From: Lachnospiraceae bacterium
GTDB lineage: Bacteria > Bacillota > Clostridia > Lachnospirales > Lachnospiraceae
DNA: 64,000 nt
Direction of reading: 5' to 3'
Assembly (NCBI GenBank): GCA_902363825.1
Contig: CABJBK010000011.1
Coordinates: 39,409-103,408 of the forward strand
Shown here: piece by piece, positions 17,616 to 26,492 of the stretch
Layout of the letters: the number at the start of each line of letters is the position of its first letter
Numbering within the stretch: position 1 is the stretch's first letter
Position numbers and translations under genes: made by a program
The notes under the pieces: model-generated
Told to the model about the DNA's origin: nothing
Databases searched by the model: none
What the model saw: the letters and a program-made list of their open reading frames with translations, nothing else

Positions 17616-17916
17616 ATGCCGTTGCAAGTCCAAACGATAGCGACAGCACAAGCGCCGCGACCGCGTTGATCAGACTGTTTTTTAACGCCGTGTCAAATCC
17701 CTTTTCCACGAAAAGCTGTCTGTAATGTGAAAATGTCACGTTTTTTATCGGAAATACCATTCCGCTCTGGATATCCTCCGTCGGGCTGATGGATGTTTTT
17801 ACCAGCCAGCAGATGGGAAACAGCGTGATAAAAAGCACTGCCGCAAGAATGATTCCCTTTAAGAGAAAGAAACCTCTCTTTTTCCATTTTACCAGATTCT
17901 TTCTTTTTCCTGTCAC
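17605..17916 (-). pseudogene. Truncated sugar ABC permease (MalG-like)
   Basis: Starts with GTG at 17916 behind AGGAGGGAG, overlapping the stop of the GntR remnant. The first ~105 residues are normal for a MalG-type permease: a basic tail, a first helix, FPICWLVKTSISPTED, then SLSFGLATAYILARKRF. After that the frame runs into MBL-derived sequence, and all following helices and the EAA loop are absent. A deletion has removed about two thirds of the gene. Confidence 0.8.
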
Positions 17917-18501
17917 AGGATCTCCCTCCTTATATGCCGCTTTACAAGATCGGTATTGATATAATCAAACGCGTACATCACCGGTCTGTCCTGACTGTCA
18001 AAATGAAGCTGCTCCGTCAAAATGACCGGACTGTTCAAAAAGCGTTCCGCCTCCATATCCCATTCATTTCTATGGCTGAGCCCCTTTATCGAACTCTCCG
18101 CGTAAGTAACTTTAAGCCCGCAGTCATCGGAGAGCATTTTTAGGATGCTGCCCGAAAGTCCGCCGTTCTCGCACGGTTTACCACAACGATCTTCTCATCC
18201 CCGGCCAAGCCCATTTTTCTTTGGATGTGACCGGTCGGCAGCTCATGTGTCGTGCTCCGGAACACACTGCCCGCCTGATAACCCGCGTCTTTTATCATCG
18301 TTCCGACCGAAGTGAGCAAAAGCAGCGGATTTTCCATGACCTTTTTATTTTCTGTGACATAAGTCCCCGAACCGTGGAGCGCCCCACGCCGTATTCCCGC
18401 GCAAGCTCGATCTCCCCCGGGAGCTTCTGTCCGATCTGCCATTCCCCGTTTCTGATTTTTGCCGCAAGTATTTCCGCGACCTGTTCATATCTGTACTGCA
18501 T
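17913..18501 (-). pseudogene. Broken GntR-family (UTRA domain) transcription regulator
   Basis: The start MQYRYEQVAEILAAKI (ATG 18501, AAGGA in front) and the helix-turn-helix IELAREYGVGRSTVR are intact. Next, the frame jumps: GSGTYVTENKKVMENP continues one frame over, without the second recognition-helix segment. A second break follows NRARTA, after which SGSILKMLSDDCGLKVTYAES continues in the first frame's successor and ends at 17913. Both joins look like small deletions at short repeated sequences. It probably once controlled the sugar permease gene that follows. Confidence 0.82.
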
Positions 18502-18560
18502 CAATTTCTTATCCTTCCTTGCGCAAAAGTTGTCTGACATCTTTTTCCCGACATGAAGGT

Positions 18561-18597
18561 AAAAAAAAGCCGGTCAGAAGTTCTTCTTCTAACCGAC
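18561..18597 (-). terminator. Intrinsic terminator at the end of cbiG, overlapping its stop codon
   Basis: A 12-bp stem with two G-U pairs (18569-18580 with 18586-18597) around a five-base loop is followed by eight T on the minus strand. The last three codons of cbiG form the 5' arm, so termination of translation and transcription are almost at the same place. Confidence 0.85.
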
Positions 18598-19668
18598 TGC
18601 TGCCCGTATTTTTGCAACCGCAAGCGTGATCCCGTCCCGCGCCTGCTTTTTCAATATCAGTTCTCCTCCGCCGTAGGATTCACAGCCCGCGAGTGCCGAC
18701 CGCTCACAGACATTATCCACACCGACTGTCTTTTTTACAAAATCCGAGGACGCAAACGCACCGGATATCTGTTTCAAAACCTCTGCGGAAAACGTGTGAT
18801 AGGGAACTGCCTGATGCGCTGCCCATCCCACGATACCCGCTTCCTCCTTTTTCCGGTCAATGGAAAAAATCCCGGCAACATCTTCTTCCGTAATGCCAAG
18901 CGCATCCAGGTTTTCCCGGATAAATGCCGCAATCTCGTTCTCCGTCTTTCCCCTTTTGCAGCCGATCCCAAGTACATATTCCTTTGGCTTTAGCGGAAGT
19001 ACCGCGTGGGCAAGCGCCTCTTTTTCTGTGGATATCACAAGGTCTGTCTGTCCATCCGGTGGATAAGTCTCCTGCGCGAACTCCTCCGGCAGTTCTTTAA
19101 GCAGCCCCCGAAACTTTGGTGCCACAGAGACTGTGACCGTCTCCTCCTCTAAAACTTTTTCCGAGATTTTTGCGATCCCCCGGCGGTCCAAAATTACAAG
19201 CGCATGATCCCGCGCAAATACATCCACCGCAAATTTTCCATTCACATCCGTTGCCGTTGTGATCACCGCAGTCGCAGAAAGCCGTGACGCGAGACGCTCC
19301 GCGATCTCATTTGCGCCTCCGACATGACCGGATAAGATCGGGATCACATACTGTCCGCACTCATCCACGACAAGCACCGGACTGTCCTTTAATTTGTCGC
19401 GCACCGCGCCCGCGATCGCGCGCACCGCGATTCCACACGCCCCGACAAAGATCAGCACGTTTTTTTGTTCAAACTGCTCACCTGCCCACTCCGCCAGCGG
19501 TTTTTCCAAAAAACAGATCCCATGTGCATCCGGATATTCTCTTTCGGTCTCTCCCGCTTTTTTCTGTCCGGTATAAAGCCGGATCTCGTCGTCCGCACTT
19601 AGCACATCCCGGATTTTTTCCGACAGCGCACGCCCTTTTTTTGTAAAGCTGATGACCGCCGTCCTCAT
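18589..19668 (-). CDS. cbiG: Cobalt-precorrin-5A hydrolase CbiG
   Basis: A 359-residue enzyme of the anaerobic cobalamin pathway that opens the delta-lactone of cobalt-precorrin-5A and releases acetaldehyde. The N-terminal half has the family segments LIFVGACGIAVRAIAG and ILSGHVGGANEIAERLA; the C-terminal domain has LGIGCKRGKTENEI and SIDRKKEEAG, ending in AGCESYGGGELI. Full length. Start overlaps the cbiF stop (ATGA). Confidence 0.95.
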   Translation of the reverse strand: MRTAVISFTKKGRALSEKIRDVLSADDEIRLYTGQKKAGETEREYPDAHGICFLEKPLAEWAGEQFEQKNVLIFVGACGIAVRAIAGAVRDKLKDSPVLVVDECGQYVIPILSGHVGGANEIAERLASRLSATAVITTATDVNGKFAVDVFARDHALVILDRRGIAKISEKVLEEETVTVSVAPKFRGLLKELPEEFAQETYPPDGQTDLVISTEKEALAHAVLPLKPKEYVLGIGCKRGKTENEIAAFIRENLDALGITEEDVAGIFSIDRKKEEAGIVGWAAHQAVPYHTFSAEVLKQISGAFASSDFVKKTVGVDNVCERSALAGCESYGGGELILKKQARDGITLAVAKIRAAVG

Positions 19669-20423
19669 GATCTCTTCCTCCGAAATTCCGTCTCAAAATC
19701 CGGGTCATACAGCTTTGAGCGCTCATAGCTTCGATGCGCGACCGCCTCTCCGACGAGGACGAGCGCAGTCTTTGTGATATTGTGTACACGCGCGGTCTCT
19801 TCCAGTTCTGCCAGCGTACAAAGATATGCTTCCTCCTCCGGCCAGGTCGCCTTGTATACAAGAGCCGCAGGCGTATCCGCCGGATAGCCGCCGGCGACAA
19901 GCCGCTCTGTGAGCTCCCCGAGTCTTCCGGTGCTCAGATAGATCGCCATGGATGCTCCATGTGCCGCAAAGCTCTCGATGCTCTCTCTCTCCGGAACCGG
20001 CGTTTTCCCCGCCATCCGCGTGATGATAAGCGACTGCGAGATCCCCGGAAGCGTGTATTCCAGATTTAAGGACGCCGCCGCGCCGAAGCACGCGCTGACA
20101 CCCGGACAACTCTCATAGGAAATCCCCTTTTCATCGAGGATGTCCATCTGCTCCCGCACCGCTCCGTAAATACTCGGTTCCCCCGTGTGCAGACGCACGG
20201 TCATCTTCTGTTCCTGTTCCGCCCGCTCCATCACGGCAATGACTTCCTCCAACGTCATGGTCGCGCTGTTAAAAATTTCACAATCCTTCTTCGCATAAGA
20301 AAGAAGTTCTGGATTGACCAGCGAACCTGCGTAAATGATGACATCCGCCTGTTCCAGATAGCGCCTGCCGCGCACTGTGATGAGATCCGGCGCGCCGGTT
20401 CCCGCTCCCACAAAATAAACCAT
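19665..20423 (-). CDS. cbiF: Cobalt-precorrin-4 C11-methyltransferase CbiF
   Basis: A 252-residue SAM-dependent tetrapyrrole methylase. VYFVGAGTGAPDLITVRG at the start and RLHTGEPSIYGAVREQM in the middle are the two glycine-rich binding loops; SCPGVSACFGAAAS completes the core. It methylates C11 of the corrin ring in the oxygen-independent pathway. It begins one base after cbiD with AAAGGAG upstream. Confidence 0.95.
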   Translation of the reverse strand: MVYFVGAGTGAPDLITVRGRRYLEQADVIIYAGSLVNPELLSYAKKDCEIFNSATMTLEEVIAVMERAEQEQKMTVRLHTGEPSIYGAVREQMDILDEKGISYESCPGVSACFGAAASLNLEYTLPGISQSLIITRMAGKTPVPERESIESFAAHGASMAIYLSTGRLGELTERLVAGGYPADTPAALVYKATWPEEEAYLCTLAELEETARVHNITKTALVLVGEAVAHRSYERSKLYDPDFETEFRRKRS

Positions 20424-20424
20424 A

Positions 20425-21591
20425 TCAGCCTTCTCCTTTCATGATCGCCAATCCCTGTTGTTTGATCGAAACAAGCAGTTCATGCGCATGCTCACTCGCC
20501 GCAAGCTCTCCAAATTCATTGGAATATAAAATACATTCGATCTCCATTTTCCCGGCGGCGCGCTTATTTAAGTAAAAACAGATCTTTTCCATGACACGGC
20601 GCATGACTGCTTCCAGTTTTTCCGCATCTTTCAGAAAAGCGAGTGCTTCCTCCGTCGTCACACAGCCCAGGATCTTCTTTGCCAGATCTGCCTGCACATC
20701 TTCCATAAGCGCCGCAGCCGCGAGCAGCTCCATCCGGCAGTCCGCCTCCCTCGAATGGGTATTCATGATCCCGCCCGAGACTTTGATGAGTTTGCCGATA
20801 TGACCGGTCATGAGCATGTGCGTAAATCCGTACTCCACCGCCATGTCGATCGTCTGTCCGATGAAATTGCTGCACTTGACACTGCGGTCAAGATCGTAAT
20901 CATACGTCCGTTTCATAAAATCCAACCCGTAGTTTCCCGGCGAAACCGCGACTAACTGCTCTCCAAGCGCCCGGTGCTGCCTTAGTTCCACGCGGATCGT
21001 ATCAAGCAGTGCCTGTGCGCTCATCGGTTCCACAATGCCGCTTGTTCCAAGGATGGAAATGCCTCCAACGATCCCCAGTCTCGGATTGAACGTGCTTTTT
21101 GCAAGCTCCCCGCCACCCGGCACTGAGATCTCCACCGCAAGCGCTCCATGGAAATCCAATGCCATACAAACCTCACACACCTCTTTTTCGATCATCTCTC
21201 TCGGCACATGGTTGATCGCCGCGTTTCCTACCGGCTGATCCAGCCCGGGACGGGTCACACGGCCAACGCCGCTTCCTCCGTCGATCGTGATCACAGGCTC
21301 TTTTTCCCGCACGTGCTCACTTTGATCCTCCGCGTTTATACCGTCCTGAAACGAGACTGCCGCATAGATGAGTGCCCCGGTCGTGACATCCGGGTCATCC
21401 CCGCCATCCTTTTGCACGGCGCACGAGACTTTCGTCTCCCCACGCACCGGATCACAGATCTTCGCGTGATAGAGGATGCCTTTCGGCGTTTCGATCGTGA
21501 TCTCTTTTTTCTCTTTTCCCGTTAAAAGCATATATGCTGCTGCCTTTGCCGCCGCAGCCGCACAGCTTCCCGTTGTGAATCCGTAACGCAT
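20425..21591 (-). CDS. cbiD: Cobalt-precorrin-5B C1-methyltransferase CbiD
   Basis: A protein of about 388 residues. The beginning MRYGFTTGSCAAAAAKAA is typical for CbiD, which is why I take ATG at 21591 rather than the in-frame ATG at 21612. The segments GSGVGRVTRPGLDQPVG, INHVPREMI and SVPGGGELAKSTFNPRLG follow the family order. It methylates C1 in the anaerobic corrin ring synthesis. It lies 27 bases after the U32-type gene, in the same operon. Confidence 0.94.
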   Translation of the reverse strand: MRYGFTTGSCAAAAAKAAAYMLLTGKEKKEITIETPKGILYHAKICDPVRGETKVSCAVQKDGGDDPDVTTGALIYAAVSFQDGINAEDQSEHVREKEPVITIDGGSGVGRVTRPGLDQPVGNAAINHVPREMIEKEVCEVCMALDFHGALAVEISVPGGGELAKSTFNPRLGIVGGISILGTSGIVEPMSAQALLDTIRVELRQHRALGEQLVAVSPGNYGLDFMKRTYDYDLDRSVKCSNFIGQTIDMAVEYGFTHMLMTGHIGKLIKVSGGIMNTHSREADCRMELLAAAALMEDVQADLAKKILGCVTTEEALAFLKDAEKLEAVMRRVMEKICFYLNKRAAGKMEIECILYSNEFGELAASEHAHELLVSIKQQGLAIMKGEG

Positions 21592-21618
21592 CGGTTCCCC
21601 GCTTCCTTCCATCCGTAT

Positions 21619-22590
21619 CTATAAATAATAACAGTTTTTCGTACATCCGCCCCGGAAAAGTTCGGTCCGTACCCGCTTTTGATACCGCGCTGCCTGCCCG
21701 GTTCCCATGCTTTCGACTTCCGCAAGGATCCGGATCGCCCGCCTCGCCTGCATGATGTCCCGCTTTGCATACTCCGCATAATTGCCGCGTCCCACGATCT
21801 TTAAATGCGTGACCCCCGCTTTTTTTAAGTCATATAACGCGCACAGGCCGCAACCGGTCGCCCCGGTCACATAGCCATCCGGTTCCGTTTCCACGCATAA
21901 CCCGGACCTTTCTTCCGCTGCCGCCAGACTGCTTTTCTTTCGCCCATCTATATTTCCAAGTTCATATGGCACATGGCACAGATGCGCAAACTCATCACAG
22001 TGAAAGGAATTGCAGTACGCGCCGGTAAAATGGCACATCTCGTTTAAGAAAAACGCCTCATATTCCGGGATCTCTCCCCTGCATTTTACAATGCACGCCC
22101 GCATCTGCGCAATACTGTTCTTCCGGTGAAAAATCACGCGGCGAATATCAAATTCTGCGATCTGTGCTAAAAACAGGGAATTGATCTCGGCGCATTCCCC
22201 GCTCAGATGGATATTGCAGGAGATTTTCTGTTCCCGCAGGTATAGGATCAGTGCCGGATCCGCAATGATAAACGTGTCAAATCCGATCTGCATACACGCG
22301 TCGATAAGTTCTGCGATCTCCTTATACTGCTCGCCTGTGTAATACAGGGAATTCAGGGCTAGTTTCACCGGCACACCGTAACAGTCCACCATCTTTTTTA
22401 ATATTTTCAGTTCCTCAAACGCGCCGATCTGAACGTTGTAATTCATGACTTCGCGCCGGTTTAACGGCTGCATGGTTCCGTATTTTTTACTCCAGGTAAA
22501 TGGAACATAGCCGCAGAAAAATTCATCTGCGCCAGCCTCGGCAAACGGAATGTATTCATCTAAAGAACCAAGCCCGGATACGATCTTCAC
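21619..22590 (-). CDS. U32-family (peptidase U32-like) protein with iron-sulfur-type cysteines
   Basis: A 323-residue TIM-barrel protein of the U32 family. NSLYYT, IHLSGECAEINS and VIFHRKNSI match the barrel strands; cysteines 186, 193, 198 and 205 stand where U32 proteins (such as UbiU/UbiV, RlhA) bind a 4Fe-4S cluster, and GCGLCALYDLKKAGVTHLKI is the typical last conserved block. GTG start at 22590 with GGAAGG in front. U32 proteins known in detail are oxygen-independent hydroxylases of tRNA, rRNA or ubiquinone rather than peptidases. Its place directly upstream of cbiDFG suggests a corrinoid-linked job, which is inference. Confidence 0.8.
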   Translation of the reverse strand: MKIVSGLGSLDEYIPFAEAGADEFFCGYVPFTWSKKYGTMQPLNRREVMNYNVQIGAFEELKILKKMVDCYGVPVKLALNSLYYTGEQYKEIAELIDACMQIGFDTFIIADPALILYLREQKISCNIHLSGECAEINSLFLAQIAEFDIRRVIFHRKNSIAQMRACIVKCRGEIPEYEAFFLNEMCHFTGAYCNSFHCDEFAHLCHVPYELGNIDGRKKSSLAAAEERSGLCVETEPDGYVTGATGCGLCALYDLKKAGVTHLKIVGRGNYAEYAKRDIMQARRAIRILAEVESMGTGQAARYQKRVRTELFRGGCTKNCYYL

Positions 22591-22626
22591 AACCTTCCAT
22601 CTCCTTCGTTTTTACGTCTGATATTC

Positions 22627-24006
22627 TTACATCAAATTTAGCACAATGCGGTCCGCTCCGTGCGCAATATAAGAAAAAAGCAGCGTATTTTCCGTCAGTA
22701 TCTGTGTGTCATACGAAAACAGCGAATTATATCTTCCGACCATATGCAGATGATCGGGATAGGAAAACACATAGTCCCCGCAATAACGCGGACAGGCCTC
22801 CGTCTCCCGCTGTCTGCCCCGGCTCCCTTCTCTGCACCTTGCGTAAAGCGGACAGTACTGGGACGTATTGGTCTGATAAAACGGAAAGTGGATACTGTTT
22901 TTCCCTTCCGGTAATTGTATACAGTATCCACAAGATTCTTGTTCAAAGCGCGTAATCCCATATGTTTTCTTCAGATATTCCCGGTAAAATGAACTGTTTA
23001 GCGCATTGTCCGCCGGCGGCTCATTCACACCGGAAACCCCGATCTTGTAACGCACGCGCGGATCTTTTCTCCGTTTGTTTAAAAGGACTCCAAACACCGG
23101 CTCAAACCAGGTTCCCCCCTCGCAGATCAGCGAGAGCATTCCCCAGTCGCCCGCCACGATCTCGATCCGGGTCTGCGCCCGGTCACACCATGCCGCGATC
23201 TGATCCAAAAGCTTTCTTGTATCCGCGATCCGTTCTTCCCGCAGATAGGAAAACACCAGCGTGATCTTTAAATGTTCCCGCTTCGCCTTATCGAAAAGCT
23301 CTTTTAATTTCTCCCAGTCCGGAAGCAGATGCGGACAGAACTGATTGCCAATGTAAAGGCGCCCCGGCAGATACTGCGCAAGCGGATGACGGGAAAGTCC
23401 ATGCTCTTTCCAGTAATTTTCGTAGAATACCTCTGCCGCTTCCTTTCGATATCGCTCATACAGCTCCGGACGATCCAGCTCTACCGCCAGTTCTGCCTGA
23501 TGCTCCCGCAGTGCAAAAAGAAGCCCGGACGCCTCAACCGCCTCCGTGTCGATGTCACCAAACCACGCCGCGCGCTGTTTCTCGAAATCCGTCGTGATCA
23601 CATCATCCAGCTTCGCCGGGTATCCGGTATAATCCTCCGAAAGCGCCGCATCATCGCCCGCAAGTTTCTTTTGGATATAATGGTCGTATGCCACATAGAG
23701 CTTTTGCACCGCTTTTTTGTAGCTTTCCTCCGCGATCTGTACTTCATACTCGAAATAGAACTGCCGCGCCGGATCCGCCCCCCGCTTGGACAAAATTTCT
23801 GTCACCGCCGGATGTTCCAGCACGATCCCGTCATACTGCCCCGCTCTGTCATCATAAAAATAAACTTCCAGCCGGGAAACGGTTCCGATCCGGTCCGCCG
23901 TCCGAAACACCGCCCTGTCTTCTTCCAGTTCCAGGATCCGCACTTCCAGACGCTGTCCGAAATCCTCTGTTATATAACCTGAAATCAGCGCAAACGGAAA
24001 CATCAT
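22627..24006 (-). CDS. Cysteine-rich protein, probable second U32-type partner
   Basis: A 459-residue protein that I cannot assign with certainty. The N-terminal ~210 residues (beta-rich, then helical) have no family I know. From about 213 on, RLYIGNQFCPHLLPDW, ITLVFSYLREERI and IEIVAGDWGMLSLI look like barrel strands of a U32-like fold. Six cysteines lie close together (359, 362, 385, 391, 405, 409), enough for an iron-sulfur cluster. It is followed 36 bases later by the clear U32 gene, like the UbiU-UbiV arrangement of two U32 proteins that form a complex. Confidence 0.6.
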   Translation of the reverse strand: MMFPFALISGYITEDFGQRLEVRILELEEDRAVFRTADRIGTVSRLEVYFYDDRAGQYDGIVLEHPAVTEILSKRGADPARQFYFEYEVQIAEESYKKAVQKLYVAYDHYIQKKLAGDDAALSEDYTGYPAKLDDVITTDFEKQRAAWFGDIDTEAVEASGLLFALREHQAELAVELDRPELYERYRKEAAEVFYENYWKEHGLSRHPLAQYLPGRLYIGNQFCPHLLPDWEKLKELFDKAKREHLKITLVFSYLREERIADTRKLLDQIAAWCDRAQTRIEIVAGDWGMLSLICEGGTWFEPVFGVLLNKRRKDPRVRYKIGVSGVNEPPADNALNSSFYREYLKKTYGITRFEQESCGYCIQLPEGKNSIHFPFYQTNTSQYCPLYARCREGSRGRQRETEACPRYCGDYVFSYPDHLHMVGRYNSLFSYDTQILTENTLLFSYIAHGADRIVLNLM

Positions 24007-24024
24007 TGTTATCGGATTTCCTCC

Positions 24025-24996
24025 TTACATGTACTGCCCGAGAAATGAAAAAACACTTTCCCAGTAAGCGTCTCCCAACACATACATCGCCTCGCCGTGT
24101 CCGGCCCCTTCCGCCGTCAGGCTCGTTTTGTTATCCCCCGGCTTTGCCTGATACAGGGTATCCATCATCTCATAGGGAATGAAATCATCCGCCGTTCCGT
24201 GGATGAACATCATCGGTTTTTCACAGGATGCAACCTGTTTTAACGCAGATGCCTCCTTGAACGAATACCTGGCTTTCACGGAAGAAAGCGCGCTTGCGCT
24301 ATAAAGAACCGGAAATTCCGGAAGCCCGAACCGGAGCTTTAACTCATTGGAAAAGATATCCCATACACTCGTGTAACCGCAGTCCTCAACAAATGCGCAC
24401 ACCTGATCCGGTGTATCTTCCCCGGAAGTCATCATCGTGGTCGCTGCCCCCATGGAAACTCCGTAGAGTACGATTTTTGCCGATGTATCCTGTCCGGTGA
24501 CCCAGTCCACCCAGTCAAGTACATCCTTTCTGTCAAGCCAGCCCATACCGACATAATCGCCCTCGCTGTCCCCACAGGCGCGCAGATCCGGCGAAAGCAC
24601 CTGATACCCCGCATCATAAAAATGCTGCGCCGCCGCAACACCCGCGCGGTGATCACTGCGATAACCATGCAGTGTGATCACCCACAGATGGCTGTCCGTA
24701 TTCTCATAATATACTCCGTTTAATGCCAGTCCGTCATCCGATGTGATCCCCACCGTTTCTCCCGGATGCTCCGCTAAAAATTCCTCGTTTTTTGTCTGCT
24801 GTAATGCCCGGTTGTCCGCGATCGTCTTTTCAACGCCTTCTCCCGGTGTCTCCACATCCAGTGACACTTCCCTGTCGCCGCCGTCTCCACTCCGTCCGAT
24901 CGCGTAGTTGACTAAGTAATTGCTGATAAATAAATCTGCTGCCAGTAAAATAACGACCACCGCGATCAGCAGTTTCGGTAAAATCTTTTTTCTCAT
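24025..24996 (-). CDS. Membrane-anchored alpha/beta hydrolase
   Basis: A 323-residue protein with an N-terminal membrane helix (LLIAVVVILLAADLFI) and an extracytoplasmic alpha/beta-hydrolase body. The nucleophile elbow is YGVSMGAATT; the aspartate is likely in HGTADDFIPYE and the histidine in GAGHGEAMY. It could be an esterase or acylaminoacyl-type peptidase. It is 18 bases before the U32-type pair and may share that transcript; it has its own ribosome site GGGAGG. Confidence 0.85.
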   Translation of the reverse strand: MRKKILPKLLIAVVVILLAADLFISNYLVNYAIGRSGDGGDREVSLDVETPGEGVEKTIADNRALQQTKNEEFLAEHPGETVGITSDDGLALNGVYYENTDSHLWVITLHGYRSDHRAGVAAAQHFYDAGYQVLSPDLRACGDSEGDYVGMGWLDRKDVLDWVDWVTGQDTSAKIVLYGVSMGAATTMMTSGEDTPDQVCAFVEDCGYTSVWDIFSNELKLRFGLPEFPVLYSASALSSVKARYSFKEASALKQVASCEKPMMFIHGTADDFIPYEMMDTLYQAKPGDNKTSLTAEGAGHGEAMYVLGDAYWESVFSFLGQYM

Positions 24997-25079
24997 AACG
25001 TTCCTCCCATTTGTAGTTTTATTTCATTAACTACCATCATACCATTTTTGCTGCCGGGAAATCAACTTTTGCGGGGCGC

Positions 25080-26492
25080 TTATTTTTCCCTCAAATACAC
25101 TTCCACGACCGCTCCGCCCGCTTCATTCCGGTATTCCAGATACCCGCCTTGCGCCGCCGCAAATTTCCTTACGATGGCAAGTCCAAGCCCCTGATGCGTG
25201 CTGTCGTGGCGGCTTTCATCCCCGCTGTAAAATCCCTGATCCGCGTAAATCAGATCCCGCTTTGAAAAACCTCTTCCGAAATTATGGACCGAAATTTTTA
25301 AAAATTGTTCCCCCTCTCTGCAATTTTCCGCAACCGAAAGGCGGATCCCTTTTTCCGTATCGCCATACGCAAACGCATTGCTCAGTATATTTTCAAACGC
25401 ACGGATCAAAAGCTGCCGGTCACAGATCACCCCGCCTTTTGTTTTTTCACCGGAAAACAAGACAAAACTGCCCTGCGCCGCCGCCGTCTGCCTTGCAATA
25501 TCAAAAAGCAGTTCCTTTACTTCCTCCCCCGAAAACCGTTCCTGCTGCTCGGGGAGACTGCCGCCGTCCAGTACCTGCCGCATGGCTGCAAGATAGTCCT
25601 CGATCTGCTGCACATTGGAAAGAATGTATTCCGTGCTCTCCCCTGCCTCATCCGGCAGTGTTTCCTCCGCCAGAAGCTCCGCATGCCCGCGGATCACGGT
25701 GAGCGGTGTTTTGATGTCGTGCGCCAGTGCCGCCATCTGCTCTTTTTTCTGCTGCTCCAGCTTCCACTGCTGCTCCAGCGACTCTTTTAACGCCCGCTTC
25801 ATTTTTTCAAACGAATCCATAACGGTATTGATCTCTCTGATATCCGATGCCTCGATCTCGAAATCCAGTTCCTGATCTGCGATTTTTTTCGTGACACGCT
25901 CTAACTTCTGCAATCTTTTTTTCAGTACTTTCGCAAATGTCCGCGACACAAGCACTGCATTGGCAAGAAGCAGCAGCACAAACAAAAAAAGGACAACAAC
26001 GATCAGGATCCCCTCCGCATTCGGCAGATGATCGTTTAACTTTTCATTGGCGAACTGCAAATGGAGCGCGTATTTTACAATGCAGACCTCTCCGTCTTTC
26101 CGCCGGATATACTGATAATAGAAAGCTCCTCCCGCCGATGACCGCTCCTCCTCGTAATGCTTCCACGCCGGCTCTTTTTCCTCATCCGCAAAATTTCCAT
26201 ACAGATACCATCCATCCGCATCATACACGCCGTAGCTGCACCGGTTCGGGATAAGATCGGAGGTTACCACGTCTGCCTCCGCGATCGCGTCCCGTTTCTC
26301 ATCGATCTGCTCCTCCGCATAATTTGCCGGAAGGAACAGACTGCTCAAGGGAAACAGGCAGATGACACCGATCAGAATCACAAAAATGAGCAGGATATTC
26401 ACACAGAAGATTACCGTATATCTGGTAAAAAGCCCCGCAAGCGTGACCTCTCTCTTTTTTCGTTTTATTTCCATCTGTACCCGATCCCCCAT
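25080..26492 (-). CDS. Sensor histidine kinase of the lantibiotic-type module
   Basis: A 470-residue membrane kinase. Two helices (about 25-50 and 165-185) flank an extracytoplasmic sensor region. HAMP follows, then the phosphoacceptor ALAHDIKTPLTVIRGH, an N-box (FENILSNAFAYG) and the ATP lid with GRGFSKRDLIY and HQGLGLAIVRKFA. The start at ATG 26492 has GGTGGAG in front and overlaps the regulator gene by 28 bases. It senses the stress that turns on the ABC genes beside it. Confidence 0.9.
   Translation of the reverse strand: MGDRVQMEIKRKKREVTLAGLFTRYTVIFCVNILLIFVILIGVICLFPLSSLFLPANYAEEQIDEKRDAIAEADVVTSDLIPNRCSYGVYDADGWYLYGNFADEEKEPAWKHYEEERSSAGGAFYYQYIRRKDGEVCIVKYALHLQFANEKLNDHLPNAEGILIVVVLFLFVLLLLANAVLVSRTFAKVLKKRLQKLERVTKKIADQELDFEIEASDIREINTVMDSFEKMKRALKESLEQQWKLEQQKKEQMAALAHDIKTPLTVIRGHAELLAEETLPDEAGESTEYILSNVQQIEDYLAAMRQVLDGGSLPEQQERFSGEEVKELLFDIARQTAAAQGSFVLFSGEKTKGGVICDRQLLIRAFENILSNAFAYGDTEKGIRLSVAENCREGEQFLKISVHNFGRGFSKRDLIYADQGFYSGDESRHDSTHQGLGLAIVRKFAAAQGGYLEYRNEAGGAVVEVYLREK

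Noticed and set aside
24997..25079. A second cobalamin riboswitch before the hydrolase-U32-cbiDFG unit
   Set aside because: The gap is only 83 bases and shows no B12 box; a riboswitch needs about 200.
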